From assembly GCA_002707085.1 (NCBI GenBank), contig PALY01000053.1, positions 1 to 5,333 of the forward strand: DNA of 5,333 bases. The letters run 5' to 3'. The translations under genes were made by a program, and so were the position numbers. This document shows, in pieces, positions 1 through 5,333 of the stretch; the first letter of the stretch is position 1; each line of letters begins with the position of its first letter. This stretch comes from Deltaproteobacteria bacterium (lineage in GTDB: Bacteria > Myxococcota_A > UBA796). Under the pieces are notes generated by a model. The model worked only from the letters and a program-made list of their open reading frames with translations, had not been told where the DNA came from and did not search any database.

Positions 1-601
1 CCAACTCGGTGGGCGGTCTTCCTCGGTAGCCAACATTCGCCAAAGTGATCAAGCCACCGATCCTCTTATCGACAATCAGTCCCGTTTCATAGCCGATTCC
101 AGAGCCGCCGATGGGCAGGTCCACAGTAGAAGTGGGCGCGCCAAAACGGCCCGATAGCGCGAGACCGACTGGACTTTCTTCTGGATGTAAAATTGTACCT
201 CGGAGATCGAATGCAATGTCGCCCAAGCCACCTTGATTATCAGCGATATCACTCGTGGCGCGCAGCACAACCGGTACATCCAGCCCCAATCGGAACCGAG
301 AAATCGTATATCCAACGATAAGGTCGGTCGTCATCAACCCTTTGATGACCGACTGTTCCTGGCCCGTGCTGTTCACGGTGTAGGTCAATAGATCATTGGC
401 CGTACCAAACACCATTTTGTACACAAAGGTATTGCTTGGTGCCAACCCAGCATCGTCCGTCAACAACGTTCGGCGCGCATCGATTGTGGGGCGTACATTT
501 TGTGCGTCGAATTCAGGCACATCGGGCGTCTCCACCACTTGTGCGTGCGCAACAGTTCCCACTCCCCAGCAGACGAATAGCGATATTGACCTAGAAATCA
601 T
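1..601 (-). CDS. Exported OmpA-type beta-barrel outer-membrane protein, N-terminal part (3' end outside window)
   Basis: Read on the minus strand from ATG at 601-599, this frame stays open for 200 codons to the window edge, so the C-terminus is missing. Residues 1-20 form a signal peptide: Arg4, a hydrophobic core, then AHA before Gln21, a good signal peptidase I site. The mature start contains RPTIDARRTLLTDDAG (residues 37-52), followed by alternating hydrophobic/polar strands with Gly-rich turns (IVGYTISRFRLGLDVPVV, GGLGDIAFDLRGTI, VGLALSGRFGAPTSTVDLPIG, IGGLITLANVGYRG). This is the pattern I know from barrel domains that precede OmpA-like peptidoglycan-binding domains in Myxococcota-type bacteria; whether such a domain follows cannot be seen. 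The likely role is a structural or transport barrel in the outer membrane. AGGAA lies just before the ATG. The gene follows the patatin-like gene by 43 bases on the same strand, suggesting co-transcription. Family assignment is from remembered patterns, not a search. Confidence 0.8.
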   Translation of the reverse strand, partial: MISRSISLFVCWGVGTVAHAQVVETPDVPEFDAQNVRPTIDARRTLLTDDAGLAPSNTFVYKMVFGTANDLLTYTVNSTGQEQSVIKGLMTTDLIVGYTISRFRLGLDVPVVLRATSDIADNQGGLGDIAFDLRGTILHPEESPVGLALSGRFGAPTSTVDLPIGGSGIGYETGLIVDKRIGGLITLANVGYRGRPPTEL

Positions 602-603
602 CG

Positions 604-608
604 TTCCT
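604..608 (-). promoter_or_regulatory. Ribosome binding site of the barrel protein gene
   Basis: The minus strand reads AGGAA two bases before the ATG at 601-599. The spacing is short but usable. Together with the signal peptide that begins exactly there, it supports this start. Confidence 0.5.
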
Positions 609-644
609 AAGAAGTACCACAGGTTTCCCCATAAGCGGAGTCGA

Positions 645-1340
645 TTATCCGTTTGCTGAGTTCATGAGGGCTTCTCGGGCGCACGCATAGGCCTCGGTGT
701 GCTGTCGATCAAAGTCACCTAAATTCCAGAAACGTGCATCAGATTTAGCGGTACGAATCACACACAAGTCATCCGGAATCGACCCTTCTTTGGCCACAGC
801 CCCACCGGTTCGTTCAACCAGGTGAAGTACCGTGGGGCGCTTCCCCCGCCAGGCGCGCCAGCCCTTGACTGCCGTTCGATCCACAGCACCCCCATCCCGA
901 TACAAAACACCATCCAGCTCAATGGGTTGAAACAGCCAAGGTATCGCACACGAAGCCGCGACGGCTTCAGGCAACGGACCCTCAAAGAGCAATCTTGGCT
1001 CCCCTTTAGGCCCCATGACACCCACGGCGAAGGGACGCTCTAAGTCCTCAAACCGCGGGGGTATCCACTGCCGAAGCTGTTCCAATACCGCACCCATACT
1101 AAACAGACCTCGCCACACATGTAGGCCCGGACGCAACAGGGACAACGGGGTTTGAGCAGACAGCTTCTCCGCAATGGTGGTTGCAGAATGCCCCGCACAC
1201 CACAGCGCTCCCGCCAAGGCCCCAGAGGACGTGCCACACACCCCACCAACCTGTAGTGCTGAGTCCTCCACAGCCGAAAGGACTCCCGTTTGGCGGGCGA
1301 AAGCGAGAAATCCGCTGGATAGAACAACGTCGGTTTCCAT
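645..1340 (-). CDS. Patatin-like phospholipase family protein
   Basis: This is a predicted cytoplasmic acyl hydrolase of the patatin family, which uses a Ser-Asp dyad to release fatty acids from lipids. From ATG at 1340-1338 it is 231 residues, about the size of a lone patatin domain. The nucleophile elbow is VCGTSSG (Ser38, GxSxG). The middle has the family pattern GPLPEAVAASCAIPWLFQPI, and the dyad aspartate is in YRDGG (Asp149). The usual glycine-rich oxyanion loop (GGGxxG type) near the N-terminus is replaced by LSSGFLAFA (residues 7-15), although position and hydrophobic context match. No signal peptide or membrane segment is seen. The frame stays open upstream to 1445, but that part is antisense to the neighbouring gene and lies before the conserved domain, so the shorter start is preferred. 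No Shine-Dalgarno is visible. Substrate is unknown. It probably shares a transcript with the barrel gene downstream. Confidence 0.85.
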   Translation of the reverse strand: METDVVLSSGFLAFARQTGVLSAVEDSALQVGGVCGTSSGALAGALWCAGHSATTIAEKLSAQTPLSLLRPGLHVWRGLFSMGAVLEQLRQWIPPRFEDLERPFAVGVMGPKGEPRLLFEGPLPEAVAASCAIPWLFQPIELDGVLYRDGGAVDRTAVKGWRAWRGKRPTVLHLVERTGGAVAKEGSIPDDLCVIRTAKSDARFWNLGDFDRQHTEAYACAREALMNSANG

Positions 1341-1342
1341 GG
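1337..1342. other. CCATGG palindrome carrying overlapping divergent start codons
   Basis: The plus-strand ATG at 1339-1341 (membrane protein) and the minus-strand ATG at 1340-1338 (patatin-like protein) overlap by two bases inside one palindrome. If both starts are right, each gene's promoter must lie inside the other's coding region, or transcripts are nearly leaderless. Neither ATG has a clear Shine-Dalgarno. The plus gene could instead begin at GTG 1363-1365, leaving 22 bases between the genes. Confidence 0.5.
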
Positions 1343-2865
1343 GTTGGCGTATAACGGTCTCGGTGAAACGCGTACTGCCAATCCTGTTGCTTGCCCTCAT
1401 CTGGGGGGTGGGGCCGGCATGGGACGGACTTGTGAATGGGAACATTCTGGGTCATGGCCACACAGACCTGTTCCCAAGCATTTGGGGTCTATGGTCCTTT
1501 GCACAAGAACAACCAGGGCTACCCAATGAAACCCGCTTACTCGGGCACCCCTCAGGTATGGGCTACTATTTCTCTAGCCCAATCAAAGGGTGGATAGCGA
1601 CACTCACCATTCCCTTGTTTGGACTGGTTTCCACCTGGAATGGGCTGCTGATCGCAGCGCGAATCGCAACGGTATTGACTTCGTGGGCAGCAGCCAGAGC
1701 CTGGGGTTTGGGCGAAAAGGGTTCGTTGGCTGCGGCAGCCCTGTATGGATGCAGTCCTTTCTTCCACGGATACGCCGTGGAAGGAATTGTAGAGGGAACG
1801 GACGGATGGACCCTTGCATTGTGGCTATGGGCGCTCGGTGCCAAGCGGTTTCGGCTTGCAGCCATACCCTTTGCGCTCACGGTTGTATCCAGCTGGTATT
1901 TAGGCATGGTCGCATGCTTACTTCTGGTCCTGGCAACCGTCTGGGATCGCCGTGCTTTGTGGAGTGTTTTTGGGCTGCTGATGGCAACGCCCGCTCTCAT
2001 GCAATTTGTGTCCGCCTTTCCTGGAACTGCTCCCCTTGAAGACACGGTGAGAGCAGCGATGGGGGGACACCTATCGATACCTACACCCGGCATTCATCAG
2101 GGCCTGCAACCATTTGCCATCACCACCTACATCGGTTTCGTTGCTTTGGCGGCCGCCCTGTGGAGCCGCAGCCGGTGGACGCTACTGGCGGTTGCGCCCG
2201 CGTTTTTATCCTTGGGGGTTGGCCCCATCTATGACCTACCCATCGCCGAACTCGTCCGCTTTCCTTATCGGTGGCATGCGGCCACACTCGTTTTACTTGC
2301 ACCCGCAGTCGCTCAGGCCACAGAAGAGTGGCGCTGGGGTGGGTGGATACCATTTTTGATCGTGCTGGAAGGGCTTTGTCTCTCGCCAGTCGAACCCATC
2401 ATTCCATCTACTGACCCAACCATCCCCGAGTACGTCAGTCATATTGACGGACCCGTATTGGACATTCCAGGACCCGTTGCGATGGCGCCAGGCGTCATCA
2501 ATCGGTCCCGGAAACGCGCCCGATACCTCATGTACTACCAGACGGCACACAAGCAACCATCACCCTGGGTCCCCGATTTCAACAGTGTTGGAGTTCAAGA
2601 CACAGAACACTCTGTCACCTTGAAAACAATCGCTGCCATGGACCCACTGGTGAAAAATGATCGGACACACTCAACTGCAGTATTCAACCCCAAAATACTC
2701 AAAGACCTTGAGGTAAACTGGGTTGTTCTTCACAGACGTGAATTGGGTGAAACGAAACAAAATTACATCGGAAAAATCTTTGAAGACGCCGGATGGAATA
2801 CGCGATTACGCAGTTCCAACCATTGGATTCTAAGCCCCGACGGCACAGCGAAAGAATCTCACTAA
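1339..2865 (+). CDS. Multi-spanning membrane protein, GT-C/YfhO-like putative glycosyltransferase
   Basis: From ATG 1339 this is a 508-residue protein with roughly 9-11 hydrophobic segments in residues 10-350 and a soluble C-terminal domain (about 351-508). The layout resembles uncharacterised GT-C-fold glycosyltransferases that use polyprenyl-phosphate sugars. An acidic first outer loop contains HTDLFPSIWGLWSF (Asp43). It is followed by a HPSGMGYYFSSP stretch, PLFGLVSTWNGLL, and ALYGCSPFFHGYAVEGIVEG with acidic residues. A late motif, LVRFPYRWHA (305-314), resembles the R-x-P-x-R pattern of that group. The C-terminal part, with VLDIPG, YYQTAHKQP and LEVNWVVLHR, also resembles the soluble end of such proteins. 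Acceptor and sugar are unknown, and a catalytic role is inference. The open frame extends upstream to 1174, but that region is antisense to the patatin gene and lacks membrane character. A GTG at 1363 is an alternative start just before the first hydrophobic segment. The gene lies 56 bases upstream of nuoA on the same strand. Confidence 0.7.
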   Translation: MGWRITVSVKRVLPILLLALIWGVGPAWDGLVNGNILGHGHTDLFPSIWGLWSFAQEQPGLPNETRLLGHPSGMGYYFSSPIKGWIATLTIPLFGLVSTWNGLLIAARIATVLTSWAAARAWGLGEKGSLAAAALYGCSPFFHGYAVEGIVEGTDGWTLALWLWALGAKRFRLAAIPFALTVVSSWYLGMVACLLLVLATVWDRRALWSVFGLLMATPALMQFVSAFPGTAPLEDTVRAAMGGHLSIPTPGIHQGLQPFAITTYIGFVALAAALWSRSRWTLLAVAPAFLSLGVGPIYDLPIAELVRFPYRWHAATLVLLAPAVAQATEEWRWGGWIPFLIVLEGLCLSPVEPIIPSTDPTIPEYVSHIDGPVLDIPGPVAMAPGVINRSRKRARYLMYYQTAHKQPSPWVPDFNSVGVQDTEHSVTLKTIAAMDPLVKNDRTHSTAVFNPKILKDLEVNWVVLHRRELGETKQNYIGKIFEDAGWNTRLRSSNHWILSPDGTAKESH

Positions 2866-2910
2866 AATACCTTCTGGCGCTGTGTGAAACATCGTTTTAG
2901 GATCTTTTTC

Positions 2911-2917
2911 AAGGAAA
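2911..2917 (+). promoter_or_regulatory. Ribosome binding site fixing the TTG start of nuoA
   Basis: AAGGAAA at 2911-2917 places its AAGGA core six bases before TTG 2922-2924. The encoded sequence from there (DPNWLAALVFLG) matches the expected NuoA N-terminus, and no ATG lies nearby in frame, so the TTG start is well supported. Confidence 0.7.
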
Positions 2918-2921
2918 GACA

Positions 2922-3284
2922 TTGGACCCGAACTGGCTCGCAGCCCTGGTATTTCTAGGGCTCGCTGCAATTCTTGCAGCGGGTCAGCTTGTTGCTGCGC
3001 GAATTTTGGCAGTAAAGGCCAAAGACAACCCGCCAACGAAGTTCGACACCTATGAATGTGGGGAAGAACCGGATGGCATCGCCTGGGTGCGTTTTCACCC
3101 TCGCTATTACGTCATTGCACTGATTTTTGTGCTGTTCGATGTCGAAACGGTGTTTCTTCTCCCATGGGCAATCAACATCGACACATTGGGTACCTTCGCC
3201 ATCGTGGAGATGGTCGTTTTCGTAACGATTCTCATGTTGGGTTGGGCCTACGCTTGGCGCAAGGGCGCACTGGAGTGGCAATAG
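2922..3284 (+). CDS. nuoA: NADH-quinone oxidoreductase subunit A
   Basis: NuoA (ND3 homologue) is a small membrane subunit of proton-pumping complex I at the junction between membrane arm and peripheral arm. The 120-residue product has the usual family length and three membrane helices, at about residues 6-28, 62-83 and 91-113. The loop between helices 1 and 2 holds the conserved YECG (Cys46), equivalent to the ND3 loop cysteine near the quinone cavity. Helix 2 holds the hallmark YYVIALIFVLFDVETVFLLPWA with Asp73 and Glu75. Translation starts at TTG behind a good AAGGA site. It is the first gene of a nuoABCD cluster, and its TAG stop directly abuts the nuoB ATG. A dedicated promoter was not recognisable in the 56-base gap upstream, so transcription may start inside the preceding gene or read through from it. 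Confidence 0.97.
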   Translation: MDPNWLAALVFLGLAAILAAGQLVAARILAVKAKDNPPTKFDTYECGEEPDGIAWVRFHPRYYVIALIFVLFDVETVFLLPWAINIDTLGTFAIVEMVVFVTILMLGWAYAWRKGALEWQ

Positions 3285-4025
3285 ATGGGAAACGATAAGC
3301 CAAACCAGTCATTCGAGCGTCCCCTGTTCGACTACATGGAGAAAATGCCGGGTGCAGATATCGCACTCACCACATCGGAAAAGCTTCTAAGTTGGGGGTC
3401 CGAAAACTCACTGTGGGTCTTTCCTATGGCCACGTCGTGCTGTGGCATCGAGTTCATGGCTGCCGCATGTGGCCGCTTCGACTTGGACCGGATTGGCACC
3501 GTCGCACGAGGAACGCCTCGACAGTGTGACGTGATGGTCATCGCGGGTACCATCACGGTCAAGATGGCTCCGAGAGTCAAGAAGCTTTGGGACATGATGC
3601 CCGAACCCAAATGGGCCATCGCCATGGGTTCATGCGCCATCTCTGGGGACTTCTACCGCAACATTTACAGTGTCGTACCTGGGGTTGACACCTTTATGCC
3701 AGTTGACGTCTACGTCCCAGGGTGCCCACCCAACCCGGATCACCTCATGGAAGGCTTTCGGCGTCTACAAGACAAGATTCGAGCCAAACGCAATGGTGAA
3801 TGGACCGAACCAGAAACTCGGCCGGTAATGGGGATGCAAATGCCCAGTATTCCCCGATACGGTTCTCCGGATCGCCATGAGGTGTATGACGAAGCACAGT
3901 TGATGGCCGCGATGAATATCGATCCCGATGGCGGGCTTCTGAAGGAAGGCGTGGAGTTGCCACAACTACCGCCGCCACCCGTCGAAGAGCCAGCAGAAGC
4001 GGATGCAGACCCAGGTGACACATGA
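3285..4025 (+). CDS. nuoB: NADH-quinone oxidoreductase subunit B
   Basis: NuoB (PSST homologue) carries the terminal [4Fe-4S] cluster N2, which passes electrons to quinone at the NuoB/NuoD interface. All four N2 ligands are present: the tandem Cys52-Cys53 in ATSCCGIEF, Cys117 in GSCAISG, and Cys147 in VPGCPPNP. The family signature GVDTFMPVDVYVPGCPP (133-149) is intact. At 246 residues it is longer than the common 160-220. After the conserved core (about residue 170) come some 75 further residues ending in a Pro-rich, acidic tail (PQLPPPPVEEPAEADADPG) that is probably disordered. The ATG follows the nuoA stop without a gap; GGAG at 3272-3275 inside the nuoA end is the likely ribosome site. 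The TGA overlaps the nuoC ATG by four bases, indicating translational coupling. Confidence 0.97.
   Translation: MGNDKPNQSFERPLFDYMEKMPGADIALTTSEKLLSWGSENSLWVFPMATSCCGIEFMAAACGRFDLDRIGTVARGTPRQCDVMVIAGTITVKMAPRVKKLWDMMPEPKWAIAMGSCAISGDFYRNIYSVVPGVDTFMPVDVYVPGCPPNPDHLMEGFRRLQDKIRAKRNGEWTEPETRPVMGMQMPSIPRYGSPDRHEVYDEAQLMAAMNIDPDGGLLKEGVELPQLPPPPVEEPAEADADPGDT
4013..4018 (+). promoter_or_regulatory. Ribosome binding site of nuoC inside the nuoB end
   Basis: AGGTGA lies three bases before the nuoC ATG at 4022-4024 and inside the last codons of nuoB. It supports the ATGA-overlap start of nuoC. Confidence 0.5.
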
Positions 4026-4534
4026 GTTGGGCAGCAGACGTCACAGCGTTGTGTAGCGAGCGATTCGGCATCGAAGAATTTGGTGCGGAAGGTCCCCTTG
4101 TTTCACGAGAACAACTGGTCGACCTTGCAACCGCGTTGAAAAACGAATTGGACTACATCTACTTTGTATATGTGGTGAGCGTTCACTACCCCGAAGAAGC
4201 GGCAATCCCTGCAGATGAAGAAAAGGGAACCGAAGCTGTGCCTGGAAAACCAGACTGCACACTCGTTCATTGGCGTGTGCGGAGAATGCCCGATGGGGAA
4301 CGACCCACCGACACCTTCGCATTCCGTTGCTTTGTGCCAACAGGGGAAACCTGCCCCAGCTTGAGCAAGGTTTGGACTGGGGCTGATTGGCAAGAACGCG
4401 AACAGTTCGACTTGGTTGGAACTGTATTTGAAGATCATCCAGATTTACGACGAATCATGATGCCTGAGGACTGGGTAGGACACCCCCTTCGGCGTGATTA
4501 CGCGATTGAAACCCAGCACTTCCCGTGGAGATGA
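4022..4534 (+). CDS. nuoC: NADH-quinone oxidoreductase subunit C
   Basis: NuoC (30 kDa / NDUFS3 homologue) is a peripheral-arm subunit without cofactors that braces NuoB and NuoD. The 170-residue product ends in the family hallmark: PSLSKVWTGADW, then ERE at 125-127 leading to FDLVGTVFEDHPDLRRIMMPEDW, then GHPLRRDY. The N-terminal half is divergent, as is normal for the family. Between IYFVYVVSVHYPEE and the next beta strand (CTLVHWRV) lies a charged stretch (residues about 58-78, PEEAAIPADEEKGTEAVPGK) where many homologues have a tight turn. The gene is separate from nuoD, unlike the fused nuoCD of enterobacteria. It overlaps nuoB by four bases and, with the ATG start of nuoD, overlaps that gene by four bases as well. 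Confidence 0.95.
   Translation: MSWAADVTALCSERFGIEEFGAEGPLVSREQLVDLATALKNELDYIYFVYVVSVHYPEEAAIPADEEKGTEAVPGKPDCTLVHWRVRRMPDGERPTDTFAFRCFVPTGETCPSLSKVWTGADWQEREQFDLVGTVFEDHPDLRRIMMPEDWVGHPLRRDYAIETQHFPWR
4527..4530 (+). promoter_or_regulatory. GGAG ribosome site that bears on the nuoD start choice
   Basis: GGAG touches the ATG at 4531-4533 with no spacer but sits six bases before GTG 4537-4539, two codons later in the same frame. The spacing favours initiation at the GTG, whereas the ATGA overlap with nuoC favours the ATG. The products differ by only two residues. Confidence 0.4.
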
Positions 4535-5333
4535 CTGTGAACGAATCCGCACCAGCACCAGCCGCCTTGGACGACGACGTTCAGTGGACGACTGTGGGTG
4601 GCGTATCCGTCCCCGTCGAACTGATCAGCACGCCGCGGCCAGACCCCTTTTTGGACATCGAAGAATATGATCCGGATGGGGACCTCATGATGCTGAACAT
4701 GGGGCCACAGCACCCCTCCACACACGGAGTGCTTCGGATCAAACTTGTCCTCGACGGAGAAGTGTGCGTCAAGGCCACTCCGTACCTTGGGTATCTGCAC
4801 AGAGGAGTAGAAAAGCTTTGCGAAAAGCTCTCGTATGTACAAATCACACCCATCGTGGACAAGAATGACTACGTCTCGCCCATGATGAACGAGATGGCGA
4901 TCAATATGAGTTTTGAAAAGCTCGTAGAAGCCGAGGTTCCGCGACGGGCCGAGTACATCCGTACCATCTGTGCTGAAATTCAGCGTGTCGGCTCTCACCT
5001 GCTTTGGCTGGGCACCTTCGGACTGGACATGGGTGGCGCGTTGGGGGGTGGAGCCAGCATTTTCATGCACACCTTCCGAGAGCGAGAGATGATCCTCGAC
5101 CTTTTTGAGGAACTGACTGGCTGTCGTTTTCACTACAACACCCATACAGTCGGTGGCAACCGGCACGACATTCCTGGCGGCTGGGCGCACAAGGTCAAAC
5201 GAACCTTGGAACATATTCGTGTCCGGTGTCAGGAATACGAAGATTACGTTCGTGACAACGAAGTGTTTCGCGCCCGAACCGTAGGCGTGGGTGTGATCGA
5301 TCCAGTATTGGCGATGGATTTGGGCATCACTGG
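4531..5333 (+). CDS. nuoD: NADH-quinone oxidoreductase subunit D, N-terminal part (3' end outside window)
   Basis: NuoD (49 kDa / NDUFS2 homologue) forms the quinone-binding cavity with NuoB. The frame is open to the window end, showing 267 full codons of a subunit usually near 400 or more. Conserved blocks in order: LNMGPQHPSTHGVLR (residues 55-69), PYLGYLHRGVEKLCE (84-98), PIVDKNDYV (107-115), RAEYIRTICAEIQRVGSHLLWLGT, FREREMILDLFEELTG (182-197). His65 and Tyr114 correspond to the quinone-contacting His/Tyr pair (His38/Tyr87 of the Thermus subunit) and keep the same 49-residue separation. A leader of about 50 residues precedes the first block. Oddities are Lys111 where most homologues have Arg in D-R-x-D-Y, and a Gly-rich stretch MGGALGGGASIF (167-178) longer than the usual segment. 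The start is ATG overlapping the nuoC stop (ATGA); GTG 4537 is an alternative. Confidence 0.96.
   Translation, partial: MTVNESAPAPAALDDDVQWTTVGGVSVPVELISTPRPDPFLDIEEYDPDGDLMMLNMGPQHPSTHGVLRIKLVLDGEVCVKATPYLGYLHRGVEKLCEKLSYVQITPIVDKNDYVSPMMNEMAINMSFEKLVEAEVPRRAEYIRTICAEIQRVGSHLLWLGTFGLDMGGALGGGASIFMHTFREREMILDLFEELTGCRFHYNTHTVGGNRHDIPGGWAHKVKRTLEHIRVRCQEYEDYVRDNEVFRARTVGVGVIDPVLAMDLGIT

Noticed and set aside
566..601. Possible lipoprotein signal at Cys11 of the barrel protein
   Set aside because: The residue before the cysteine is Val and the one two before it is Phe, which does not fit a lipobox; the AHA site ten residues later fits signal peptidase I better.
1174..1338. Longer form of the membrane protein starting at 1174
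   Set aside because: The added 55 residues are antisense to the patatin catalytic region, lack membrane character and look like a chance open frame.
1343..1381. Possible minus-strand promoter for the patatin gene: TTGGCA (1381-1376) with a TATACG-like element before the ATG
   Set aside because: The two elements are about 22 bases apart, well beyond the usual 16-18, so this is not a credible sigma-70 pair.
1341..1445. Longer form of the patatin-like protein starting at the minus-strand ATG at 1445
   Set aside because: The extra 35 residues resemble no domain, lie antisense to the membrane protein's first helix, and precede the conserved patatin N-terminus, which starts at the ATG at 1340.
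1566..2093. 175-codon minus-strand open frame inside the membrane protein gene
   Set aside because: Antisense shadow of a GC-biased membrane protein gene, with no recognisable motif.
2866..2921. Possible terminator at the T run 2905-2909, and a -10-like TAGGAT at 2898-2903
   Set aside because: No GC-rich inverted repeat precedes the T run, and no acceptable -35 lies about 17 bases before TAGGAT.
4498..5214. 238-codon open frame on the minus strand
   Set aside because: It runs fully antisense to nuoD, whose protein is unmistakable; the antisense translation is rich in His and Val with no recognisable domain.
4022..5333. nuoC-nuoD fusion
   Set aside because: nuoC has its own TGA at 4532-4534 and nuoD is in a different frame with its own start, so they are separate overlapping genes.

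Overview
The window is about 5.3 kb of gene-dense bacterial DNA, by eye moderately GC-rich (mid-50s percent). It reads as an ordinary chromosomal segment: no mobile element, CRISPR array, tRNA or rRNA is visible. The best taxonomic hint is the partial outer-membrane protein at the left edge. Its mature N-terminus carries an RPTIDARRTLLTDDAG-type motif followed by beta-barrel-like strands, which I associate with OmpA-type barrel proteins of Myxococcota, Bradymonadota and other former Deltaproteobacteria. Separate, unfused nuoC and nuoD genes fit many such lineages but do not prove the placement.

Left part (1-1340), minus strand: a short patatin-like phospholipase gene (645-1340) is followed after 43 bases by the 5' two hundred codons of an exported barrel protein (1-601, running off the window). 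The two look like one leftward transcription unit.

Middle (1339-2865), plus strand: a roughly 508-residue multi-spanning membrane protein with the layout of uncharacterised GT-C/YfhO-like glycosyltransferases, starting head to head with the patatin gene. The most plausible start codons of the two genes overlap inside one CCATGG palindrome, so there is no intergenic promoter space between them.

Right part (2922-5333), plus strand: the first four genes of a respiratory complex I operon in canonical order, nuoA, nuoB, nuoC and nuoD (nuoD cut by the window end). They are packed with abutting or 4-base overlapping stop/start codons. NuoB, C and D form part of the peripheral arm and the quinone site, and NuoA is a membrane subunit at the arm junction. 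NuoB keeps all four N2 iron-sulphur ligands and NuoD keeps the His/Tyr pair expected at the quinone site, so the complex looks functional.

I did not find a convincing new system. The points worth a second look are the shared start palindrome, a glycine-rich insertion in an otherwise conserved NuoD segment, the modified oxyanion-loop motif of the patatin protein, the long Pro/acidic tail of NuoB, and the GT-C-like gene directly upstream of nuoA.
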